From: Planctomycetaceae bacterium
GTDB taxonomy: Bacteria; Planctomycetota; Planctomycetia; Planctomycetales; Planctomycetaceae
Assembly (NCBI GenBank): GCA_014762625.1
Contig: JABURQ010000118.1
Location: 1 to 39,016, forward strand
Direction: 5' to 3'
Length of the DNA: 39,016 bases
Shown: positions 9,205-16,503 of the stretch, piece by piece
Position numbering within the stretch: position 1 is the stretch's first letter
Layout of the letters: every line of letters starts with the position of its first letter
Position numbers and translations under genes: made by a program
Notes under the pieces: model-generated
What the model was told of the DNA's origin: nothing
Seen by the model: the letters and a program-made list of their open reading frames with translations, nothing else
Database searches by the model: none

Positions 9205-10677
9205 TCAGCGCATCGCAGTGAAGTCCAGTTCCTGTCCGGCGGCGGCTTCCAGACGAGCGTTCGCAATCGCCAGGTCGCCGATTGCCTTCTGGTATTCCAA
9301 CTCCAGCGTCAACACGCTGCGATAATCACGAATCACACGATCAAATTCGACCGCTCCATTGGAATAAGAGTTCTGATCGGCAGAAAGCGTCTGGCGCGCT
9401 TGAGGTAGAATGGTCGTTTCGTATAACCGAGCGGTCTCCGCAGCCCGTTCGGCCTCGGTGAAGAGATCGAGAATCAGCGCGTCGTAGCGATCGCTGATTT
9501 CCTGGACGGATCGCTGGGCGGCCTGATGTTTCCAGCCGGCTTCGTTGCGAATCGAGTCGTATTTTTCTTTCCACAGCGGAACGCTCATCTGAACGCCGAC
9601 CGACCAGGGATCCTGTCCCACGTTCACGATTCCACTGGGAGGTCGATTGTTGTCGGTGATCAGGTAGTTGGCGGAAAACATCAGATCGGGACGTCTCTTC
9701 AAGCGAGCCACTTCGATCCCCCAGCGAGTCGCCTGAGTTCTCAGTCGGGCAGCTTCGATCTCGGGTTGATGCGAGAGAGCAAGCTGATAAATCTCGGGGG
9801 AAGTGAGGGGAGTTGTTTTGACCTGAATACTTTCCGGAATTTCGATGGGGGTCTCTGCCGGTCGCGCAAGCAACCGATTGATTTCCGCCGCAACCGCTCG
9901 TCGTTGTTTTCGGTAGGTCAATAATCGTTCTTCAAGTTGCGAGAGTTCCAGAGTTCCCAACAGCACATCTCCCTGGGAAGCCTGACCGGTTGAAATTCGG
10001 GCATTGGCCACGTCGATCAGGGATTGTAAAAGATCCTGATTCGCTTTCGTGGTCGAAATTTGACGATCGATCACGTACAGACGATACCAACCGACGCGAA
10101 CTCCCGACAACACCCGCAAGCGTGCCGCCCGGTATTCCGATCGGATCGCAAAGGCTTCAAAGATGGCTTTCTGTTGCTCGGCGTTCAGTCTCTCCAACCA
10201 GGGAATCGATTGTGAAAGTCCCAAGTTGGCTTGTTGCGAGCCGGAAGCCGTTTCGATTGGATTTCCGAAAATGTTGGCTCCTATTTTCGGATCGGGGAGT
10301 TTGTCGATGTGATGAGATCGCGAGACTGCAGACTGATATTCGTGATAAAGACGAACGAGTTTGGGATTGCGATCGAGGGCGATCTGTTCCAGTGTGGAGA
10401 GCGGCGTGATCGACTCTTCGTTTTCAGCGGGAGCCGGCGGCGGGTCATCATAACTGATGCCGACAAGCTGGATAAGATTCTCGGCTTCTTCAGTGACCGA
10501 GTTTTCGACGACCGGCTCGGCTGATTCGTGAGAAGTCTCCGTTTCTCGTTCGGTGAGGACGGGATGATCGCCGTTGTTTGAATCGGAGATTTGTCGCGGC
10601 ATTCTCGAAGTGGTGGCGCAGCCGGAGAGCAGCGTCGCCATGAAAATAATCAGCTGAATCTTCCTCTCAAAGCGCAT
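9205..10677 (-). CDS. cusC: TolC/CusC-type outer-membrane efflux lipoprotein
   Basis: A 490-residue outer-membrane factor, first gene of the operon. I chose the ATG at 10677 because AGGA lies 9 bp upstream; an ATG at 10686 is 3 codons longer but sits almost on top of that AGGA. Residues 1-20 form a lipoprotein signal with lipobox LLSGC, so Cys20 should be lipidated. An acidic low-complexity linker (about 30-85) precedes two outer-membrane-efflux repeats (about 95-290 and 300-485), rich in long helices such as the one around SRSHHIDKLPDPKIG and the motif VGVQMSVPLW near the second beta-strand pair, both typical of TolC-family proteins. With the adaptor and pump downstream it completes a tripartite metal exporter. 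Gene symbol by context. Confidence 0.9.
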   Translation of the reverse strand: MRFERKIQLIIFMATLLSGCATTSRMPRQISDSNNGDHPVLTERETETSHESAEPVVENSVTEEAENLIQLVGISYDDPPPAPAENEESITPLSTLEQIALDRNPKLVRLYHEYQSAVSRSHHIDKLPDPKIGANIFGNPIETASGSQQANLGLSQSIPWLERLNAEQQKAIFEAFAIRSEYRAARLRVLSGVRVGWYRLYVIDRQISTTKANQDLLQSLIDVANARISTGQASQGDVLLGTLELSQLEERLLTYRKQRRAVAAEINRLLARPAETPIEIPESIQVKTTPLTSPEIYQLALSHQPEIEAARLRTQATRWGIEVARLKRRPDLMFSANYLITDNNRPPSGIVNVGQDPWSVGVQMSVPLWKEKYDSIRNEAGWKHQAAQRSVQEISDRYDALILDLFTEAERAAETARLYETTILPQARQTLSADQNSYSNGAVEFDRVIRDYRSVLTLELEYQKAIGDLAIANARLEAAAGQELDFTAMR

Positions 10678-11128
10678 GGAATCCATTCCTGGAAGAGTGT
10701 CGGAAATGCCTTCGACCGTTCAATCATCCGTGACTGAGATCGATCGCGGGGAGTAAGGGTGATGTTGTCTATCATTCTCTATTCGTCGAAAAAACATCAC
10801 CGTCTGCGGAACAACTCGTCTTCCCAGTAGTTTCGTGCCAGTCCCTGTTCGGGTTAGGGGGGTTATCAGGAATGAAACAGTCCTAGCGAGTCGTCTCGTT
10901 CCACAACAACCAACGCCACTCAGAGCCCCACTTCAAATTTCATTTTGGCTGCAAAGGCGAACTCGAAGTCAAGCTCCGACCTCGTCTCACGAGAGATAGC
11001 TGTTGGGGCTCAGACCGAGGAGACGAAGTCTATTCGCTTCCTGTCAATATCGCGGACAGTTGAGATGTTTACGCTCGAGTAATCTGGGGCGGTGGTCACT
11101 TCACCGACAATTCGTTAGGGGCATAAGT
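10678..11128. promoter_or_regulatory. Divergent regulatory region between the cus operon and the permease gene
   Basis: No gene is supported in these 451 bp. A 9-bp perfect inverted repeat, GGTGATGTT at 10758-10766 and AACATCACC at 10793-10801, lies about 80-125 bp upstream of the outer-membrane-factor start and could be an operator or flank a promoter. A smaller hairpin CTCGT-CTC-ACGAG lies at about 10981-10993. The permease has a good ribosome-binding site (AGGGG, 11117-11121). No clear -35/-10 pair and no CueR-like dyad was recognised on either strand. Confidence 0.35.
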
Positions 11129-12349
11129 ATGGATCATTTTATGACACTTTACTCTGATGCTGCAAAAACGTCTGTCGGATTCTTCTGGAAAGCTGCCTGG
11201 GCTTTTGTGGTCGGCTATTCGATTAGCGCCATGATTCAAGCCTTCGTCCCCAAACAACGTTTGACGAAACGCATGGGGGAAGCCGGTCTAAAAAGCGTGA
11301 GCCTGGCTACGTTATTCGGTACAATTTCCAGTTCATGTTCTTTCGCCGCGTTGGCGACCGCCCGTTCGCTGGTTCTCAAAGGAGCGCATTTCATCACGGC
11401 GGTTGCATTCATGTTCGCCTCGACCAATCTGGTAATCGAGCTGGGAATCATGATTCTGGTCTTTCTCGGTTGGCAGTTTCTGGCGGCGGAGATTATTGGT
11501 GGTTTGCTCCTGATCGCCATCAGTTCAATTTTGATCCAGATGACTTACCCCAAAAGATGGATCGATGCCGCCCGAGAGAAAGTCCAACAGGAAAGCGAGT
11601 CGGAAGAAGAAGACTTTGACTGGCGAAAACGCATCCGGAGTCTCGATGGATGGGCGATGGTGGGGCACCGCTTCGTGATGGAGTGGAAAATGGTCTGGCA
11701 AGAAATCGTGGTCGGTTTCACGATCGCCGGCGTCATTGCCACTTTCGTACCAGATTGGTTCTGGAAGACTCTGTTTCTGGCCGATCAAGCGAAGGCGCAC
11801 CCGAGTAACTTTTTGATTGCGTTGGAAAATGCCGTCGTCGCACCGTTCGTCGCGGCTTGTACATTCATCGGTTCGATGGGAAACATTCCTCTGGCAACGG
11901 TTCTCAACTCTGGAGGCGTTTTGTTTGCCGGTATTATGGGGTTCATCTATTCCGACCTGATGGTCCCGCCTCTGGTAAAGGTGAACGCCAAATACTACGG
12001 CTGGCGTGTGGCGCTCTATGTCGCTGTTGTCATGTTCGTGAGTATTGTCCTCACGGCTTTGATCCTGCACTATGCTTTCTATTTCACGGGAATGATGCCG
12101 GAGAGCGCTCGCCAAGTGGAAGAAGTCACCCAGTTCAAAGTCGATTACACGCTCTTTTTGAATGTGGCGGCGATCGTCATCGTCGGTGCGATGAATTGGC
12201 TATCCAGACGGCACGCGCGAGGCATGTCGGGAGGACATCATGACCACGGCGACAAGAAATGGTCACTTCAGGATATTGTCACGAGCGCCGCTATCGTGTG
12301 GGTCGTCGGAGGACTATTGTTGTTTGCGTCCTACCAGCTTGGTGGCTAG
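11129..12349 (+). CDS. UPF0718/DUF318-type permease (YraQ/ArsP superfamily)
   Basis: A 406-residue integral membrane protein with about eight to ten hydrophobic segments. The start at 11129 has AGGGG 7 bp upstream; upstream in-frame codons encode an Arg-rich non-membrane stretch and were excluded. The two halves look like an internal repeat: SSSCSFAALATAR (about 67-79) in the first and AACTFIGSMGNIPLA (about 243-257) in the second, each placing a Cys at a helix break, a pattern of this permease family. A charged cytoplasmic loop (about 150-170) joins the halves, and a His cluster (362-373, with GGHHDHGD) precedes the last helix. Some relatives (ArsP) export organoarsenicals; the substrate here is unknown. 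Divergence from the cus operon and the Cys/His clusters suggest metal or metalloid handling, which is inference. Confidence 0.85.
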   Translation: MDHFMTLYSDAAKTSVGFFWKAAWAFVVGYSISAMIQAFVPKQRLTKRMGEAGLKSVSLATLFGTISSSCSFAALATARSLVLKGAHFITAVAFMFASTNLVIELGIMILVFLGWQFLAAEIIGGLLLIAISSILIQMTYPKRWIDAAREKVQQESESEEEDFDWRKRIRSLDGWAMVGHRFVMEWKMVWQEIVVGFTIAGVIATFVPDWFWKTLFLADQAKAHPSNFLIALENAVVAPFVAACTFIGSMGNIPLATVLNSGGVLFAGIMGFIYSDLMVPPLVKVNAKYYGWRVALYVAVVMFVSIVLTALILHYAFYFTGMMPESARQVEEVTQFKVDYTLFLNVAAIVIVGAMNWLSRRHARGMSGGHHDHGDKKWSLQDIVTSAAIVWVVGGLLLFASYQLGG

Positions 12350-12375
12350 CAGCATGTTGAAAGACTTCGCCCGTT

Positions 12376-12641
12376 CTATTTCGCATCCGGAGACCAGTTG
12401 GGGAATCCGTCCATGCTTTCATTGTCAGTCAATTTGCGGCGATGACTCCCATCGAGACGTGCCGTATAGATTTCAATATCATGCACCTCCTGACCTTCAT
12501 CGTATCCCGCATACAGAATCATGGATCCATCTGGAGAGAGTTTGCCATTCGTTTCTTCTCACCGCATTGTCCAGATGCCAATGGGGTCAGGATCAGACAG
12601 AGCATAATAACAAACGCGATTTGTCTTTGCATCAACTTCAT
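12376..12641 (-). pseudogene. Frameshifted remnant of a secreted PD40/TolB-like beta-propeller gene
   Basis: An ATG at 12641 with AAGGA about 7 bp upstream begins a clean signal peptide (MKLMQRQIAFVIMLC..., ending near LASGQ), but the frame stops at 12519-12521 after 40 codons. In another minus-strand frame, covering the region just before that stop and running down to the TAG at 12376-12378, the translation contains NGKLSPDGSMILYAGYDEG, then IEIYTARLDGSHRRKLTDN and FPNWSPDAK. These are typical strands of WD40-like (PD40/TolB) propeller repeats. The simplest reading is a secreted propeller protein that suffered a large internal deletion and a frameshift, leaving the signal peptide and about one and a half repeats. 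It lies convergent to the permease gene. Confidence 0.7.
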
Positions 12642-13132
12642 AATGGTTCCTTTTCCACGTGAGTAAGTTTTGCTTGGACAGTGAGCCGAGAGTGTCATCG
12701 ACTGAGAAAATCGCAGTCTACACTGGAAACCACGTACCATGTCTTGAAGACTCGGCAGTAGAATGAAAACTGATGAGTTGAGGTCAGTAACGGTGTCAGT
12801 CATCTTCGTTTTGTGATGTCTGACGCATGACCAATAGAAATCTCACTGCACAGAGAGGTCGCCGAGGCATTTCAGGGAATTTCGCGTGCTGAAATGGGGC
12901 GAAATACACAGAGGGCGTTGAGAGAGGGAAGCAGGGTAATCACGAGAATAGGACCCAGAAATCACTGGCTGAACGAGCCCTGCCTGGCTGAGGACGACTC
13001 GCAAGAGCGAGGATAGAATCCACAGCCAGTTGACCAGTGCACCGACTTCGAGAAATCAACGAGAAGCTAGACAGATCGCCGGCTCATGAGGTGGATACTC
13101 TTGAGTTTGCAGGACGTCAGTGGATCGAACTC
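12642..13132. other. Non-coding stretch with a nested hairpin
   Basis: No gene with a start, signal or recognisable domain was seen. The only structure is at 12964-13030: ACTGGCTG (12964-12971) pairs with CAGCCAGT (13023-13030), and inside it CTCGC-AAGA-GCGAG (12998-13011) forms a perfect small hairpin. It could be a remnant or an RNA structure; nothing decides this. A minus-strand frame of about 70 codons without a start codon crosses the region and was not called. Confidence 0.25.
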
Positions 13133-14371
13133 TTAGAACTCGCCATACTGCTCGCCGCGGCGCGATTGACGGGGGCGTTTCGGTTTTCGAGAAGTATCGA
13201 TCTGGAGACCATCGGCAGCGTCGTTTTCTGCGGTCGTCGCATCAGACTTGCGAAGTGTCTCCGGGGAAATTACCACCGTCCCGCTGCCATCGACGGAGAG
13301 CGGCGAAGAGAACAGCAACTGCTTATCACGATCCCAGCCCACCAGCACGCGCCGGCCGCCTTCAAAGTAACGAGTGACATGATCACCCGGTTCGAGATAA
13401 TAGCGGTAGCAGCCGATTTCCGGTTGAACGTGAACCATCTTCAAGAGCAGGGGCTGATCCATTTTATTCAACAGTGTCACCTGATAAGCGCGGCGATAGG
13501 GCGTCTCCGGGATCTCCGGTGCTTCCAGTTGTTCTTCGTTCTTCGGTTCCGATTGATCTTGTTGGAGAATCGCCGTTGTTGTCAGGGACATCAAGGAACC
13601 GACCGCGCCTTCGCTCATTATCAACGGAACGGCAGCCAGTGTGGAGGTTGCATTCTCCATGGTCTGATCCGCCACCGCCAACTGGTGCTCCGAAGCGTCC
13701 TGGTCATTGATCTGAGTCAGGGCTTTCCGGACATCACCTTCGACTTTGGCAAAGAGATCGGGAACCTGTTTCATGAACTGCTCTTCAATGGCGCGCGGAT
13801 TTCTCTGCAAGCCGCTCCGCAGCCCGGTGACCACTTTACTTTCGGTCATGCCGAAACCACGTGTCCGGACCCAACTGGGGGATCTCACTGCCCAGTCTCC
13901 CGGCGGAAGTTTAAATTCCACTGTCCCCAGAGTAAATTGGGGAGAGTTTGCTCCTTCGTCATCTTCGCTCTGGTCCACCTCGACGCTCATCCACACCACA
14001 TCCGCTTGCCCCAGTTGAATCTTGAAGGGGCCAACGCTGGCGCTGTGTCGGCGACCTGTAATGCTGGTCTGCCCGATCGTTAAATCCATGTCGCGCATCC
14101 CGAACCATACTTTATCCGGCTCTGTTTCTTCCTGCTGCAGGAGAGTCTGTTCCACCTGTCCTGCGTATTGAACCTTGGTGAACCGCACGTCGAACTGATA
14201 GCCTGACGATGCAAATCCGTGTCTGACGTCGTTGACAGAACCGGACATCGGAAAGCTGTTGTTCAAATCTGTCACTTCAGCCTGAGCTACACGATTCATG
14301 GCCAGGCATGAGAACAGCAGTAAACAGGAACTGAAAAAAGTGAACGTCGTGCTAGATAAAATACTTTTCAT
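13133..14371 (-). CDS. Secreted protein of unknown function, 412 residues
   Basis: The ATG at 14371 has GGAGG 8 bp upstream and is followed by a signal peptide (hydrophobic residues 10-24, likely cleavage near AQA at residue 31). The mature protein shows no family I recognise. The N-terminal half (about 35-190) looks beta-rich. A helical, acidic middle section (about 190-280) follows. A beta-rich region with aromatic residues (CYRYYLEPGDHVTRYFEGG, about 320-340) precedes a basic, low-complexity C-terminus (KPKRPRQSRRGE). No catalytic motif was found. It is separated by about 225 bp from the next gene on the same strand, so operon membership is doubtful. A long frame on the opposite strand (13037-14083) is its shadow: it lacks a signal or motif. 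Confidence 0.8.
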   Translation of the reverse strand: MKSILSSTTFTFFSSCLLLFSCLAMNRVAQAEVTDLNNSFPMSGSVNDVRHGFASSGYQFDVRFTKVQYAGQVEQTLLQQEETEPDKVWFGMRDMDLTIGQTSITGRRHSASVGPFKIQLGQADVVWMSVEVDQSEDDEGANSPQFTLGTVEFKLPPGDWAVRSPSWVRTRGFGMTESKVVTGLRSGLQRNPRAIEEQFMKQVPDLFAKVEGDVRKALTQINDQDASEHQLAVADQTMENATSTLAAVPLIMSEGAVGSLMSLTTTAILQQDQSEPKNEEQLEAPEIPETPYRRAYQVTLLNKMDQPLLLKMVHVQPEIGCYRYYLEPGDHVTRYFEGGRRVLVGWDRDKQLLFSSPLSVDGSGTVVISPETLRKSDATTAENDAADGLQIDTSRKPKRPRQSRRGEQYGEF

Positions 14372-14596
14372 GAGAACAACCTCCGTTGTTTCGAGTCGGG
14401 ACTAGTCCAAATCGTCCACGCCGGTCCATTAATGTGTGCCTGACCGGCAAGCCCGCCACTGAGCGCATCGCGATGATGATTGCGGGGTGAGAGCCAACTG
14501 AACTGACAGTGGCTAACGACATTTTTTATTGTCTACTAAACCATTTTGCCATAAATGAACTGCAGGATCAACCGACTGGTTGACATAGGTTGAGTT

Positions 14597-15583
14597 TCAT
14601 TCTTCTTCTGCGGGGATCTCAATGCTGTCATCCGTCTGCCAGCCGGTGGCGTCGATTCGATCCAACTCCGCTTCGATGTCGGTTCCTTCATAGAACGAGA
14701 GCCAGCCGTGGAGTATTTTCGTTTCGCCCGGTTTGCAGTCCGGGAACTTGGGATCGGAGTGCAGACAGGGACAGCGATCGTTGCCCCAAGAGCGATGATT
14801 GGGCGTCCAGGCGGAGATGATCCACCGGTTTTTCGCCGGGTTATGGACGCACATGTAAGGGGCACGCACGAACTTGTTCTCGTTGGTGAGCTGATTAAAT
14901 TCGTCCGCTTCGCGGAGCATGACGCAGTTCTGCACCCGCAAATCGGTCAGCCGTTCATCGGTGCCGTTATGCAGCCACATCCGCAGCGCCACGTGATCCT
15001 TCCTGGGGACCACTTTCGTCCCGAAACGAATGCCATTCGGTAGCGTCCGCTCCATGACATAAGACCCGTCTGCCAGCGTTTGCCATTCGAGCGGTTCCAG
15101 TTCGAGGCCCTCTTTCTCCCAGACAGTCTCTACGTGCGTATGAGCGAGATAGGTGAGTCCCAGATTCGACCAGATCGCCTCCGGAACGTCGCAGACGACA
15201 TAATCGTCCGGCTGCCAGGGAAGAAAGACGCTCACTTTCGTTTCGCGCTGCGGCGCGATGGCCCCTTCGAGAAATCCGATGCGGGGATGACGTCCGCCGG
15301 GGTAGGGGAGGACCAGCAGTTTTCCGGTCGGCGGCTCGGGGCGGGTTTCGGGATAGATGTCCCATCGCTGTTGCGCGGCAAGAATTTTCGTCGGCGGCAA
15401 GCCGGTCGCATTCTGGATTTCATCGAGAGAGAAATGATGATACCAGATCATGTTCTGGAGCCAGGTTTTCAACGCCTGCGGAGATTGCGGCGGACGAGCG
15501 TTATCAGGCTCGTCCGCAGAAAGAACTACTCCAGAAATCAGACAAAGAGTAAGGATGAGCCGAGTGCTAAATGAGCGCAACAT
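14597..15583 (-). CDS. Secreted protein of unknown function, 328 residues
   Basis: I chose the ATG at 15583 because AAGGA lies about 7 bp upstream and the first 22 residues then form a signal peptide (MLRSFSTRLILTLCLISGVV, cleavage near LSA). An in-frame upstream start at 15616 would bury this signal. The mature protein is rich in Trp, His and Pro, with MIWYHHFSLDE (about 45-55), a glycine-proline segment LPYPGGRHPRIGF (about 91-103), a beta-rich core with VALRMWLHNGT (about 206-216), and CVHNPAKN and NDRCPCLHSDP towards the end. It is probably an extracytoplasmic beta-sandwich protein, but no family was recognised and no catalytic residues can be named. Confidence 0.8.
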   Translation of the reverse strand: MLRSFSTRLILTLCLISGVVLSADEPDNARPPQSPQALKTWLQNMIWYHHFSLDEIQNATGLPPTKILAAQQRWDIYPETRPEPPTGKLLVLPYPGGRHPRIGFLEGAIAPQRETKVSVFLPWQPDDYVVCDVPEAIWSNLGLTYLAHTHVETVWEKEGLELEPLEWQTLADGSYVMERTLPNGIRFGTKVVPRKDHVALRMWLHNGTDERLTDLRVQNCVMLREADEFNQLTNENKFVRAPYMCVHNPAKNRWIISAWTPNHRSWGNDRCPCLHSDPKFPDCKPGETKILHGWLSFYEGTDIEAELDRIDATGWQTDDSIEIPAEEE

Positions 15584-15681
15584 ATCCGGTTCCTTAAAAA
15601 TAGGTGACTGACTCACATGACATCACAACCAATGGAATTTCCAGTGCGACGTGTATTCGTTTCCTGAGACGAACATCTTCA

Positions 15682-15731
15682 CCACCTCACCCCGGCCCTC
15701 TCCCCCAGAGGCGGAGAGGGTGGCACGCAGG
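15682..15731 (+). repeat. Intergenic hairpin repeat, copy 1
   Basis: CCACCTCACCCCGGCCCTCT begins a roughly 50-bp unit whose CCTCTCC and GGAGAGG arms, and outer CCACC/GGTGG, form a hairpin ending in GGTGGCACGCA. An almost identical unit lies in the opposite orientation at 25292-25348. Similar CCCTCACCCC...CCTCTCC hairpins are widespread intergenic repeats in many bacterial genomes (general knowledge). Confidence 0.7.
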
Positions 15732-15836
15732 TAGGTCCGCTTGAAAACAGATGCATGTCTTCAGTCCTCTTGCACTGCTCTGGGTGCGTAGGTGAGTTCA
15801 TCGAGTGATCAACAACTCGCCATATCATACCCACCA

Positions 15837-16397
15837 TCAATTCAATTCCGGATTCTCGACCGTCTGGTCGATAAATCGCTGGCTGGTGGCGACCTGATTC
15901 ATCGATTCTTCCCAGACCGAATACGGATCGTCGCAAAAGACCAGATCGGCGCTGGCTGGAATCGAATACCAGTCGCCGCGGGCGATCTCGGATTCCAGTT
16001 GACCGGGAGACCATCCCGCGCAGCCGTTGTACACGCGGAAAATCGTGGAATCCCCGTCTTCCTGCGCGGCCCGGATCACTTCTTCGAACACATCGGCGCG
16101 GGTCGGAACGTAAACCCCCGGAATCACGGCCTCACTCTCCGCGAGATCGGCGCGATCGTGCAATACAATCAAGCCCCCCGGCTCGACGGGACCGCCGTAG
16201 AAAATGTTTTCGTTCATGCCGTGAACGTCGAGATGTCCCGAGAGCGCATGCGAGACGGCGATATCGGACGGGCGATTGATCACCACGCCCATCGCTCCGC
16301 TCTCGCTCTGCTCGATCATCAAAACGACCGTCTTAAAAAAATTCGGGTCCAAAAGATGCTTGGCGGCAACCAGAAGTTGCCCTCTTATCTGTTCCAT
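15837..16397 (-). CDS. YqgE/AlgH family protein (UPF0301, DUF179)
   Basis: A 186-residue cytoplasmic protein matching the whole family length. The N-terminus GQLLVAAKHLLDPNFFKTVV, followed by GAMGVVINRPSD (about 35-46), is the family's signature; FYGGPVEPGGL (about 66-76) and NGCAGWSPGQLESEI (about 123-137) are the other two conserved blocks. The AlgH/YqgE fold is known structurally but its biochemical role is not established. The start ATG at 16397 lacks a clear ribosome-binding site, but the N-terminus lines up with the family, so it is accepted. The gene lies 106 bp downstream of the 620-residue unknown protein on the same strand and may share its transcript. Confidence 0.93.
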   Translation of the reverse strand: MEQIRGQLLVAAKHLLDPNFFKTVVLMIEQSESGAMGVVINRPSDIAVSHALSGHLDVHGMNENIFYGGPVEPGGLIVLHDRADLAESEAVIPGVYVPTRADVFEEVIRAAQEDGDSTIFRVYNGCAGWSPGQLESEIARGDWYSIPASADLVFCDDPYSVWEESMNQVATSQRFIDQTVENPELN

Positions 16398-16503
16398 GAA
16401 AGGAAATCCGCGAATGCGTCATAATTCAGTTTGATGGCGACCGAACGGTCTTTCTTCAGGCTACTCACTCGGAACGACCGAGGGAAGAGGCTGTTTCGCG
16501 CTC

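Noticed and set aside
12840-13055. About 70-codon minus-strand frame with a hydrophobic start
   Set aside because: No start codon within the frame and no family similarity; could be a remnant but cannot be supported.
13037-14083. 348-codon plus-strand frame
   Set aside because: Antisense to the 412-residue secreted protein, which has a good ribosome-binding site and signal peptide; the plus-strand frame has neither.
14490-14530. Hairpin AGCC-A-ACTG/CAGT-GGCT followed nine bases later by a T-run, resembling a plus-strand terminator
   Set aside because: The T-run is not adjacent to the stem and no plus-strand gene ends upstream.
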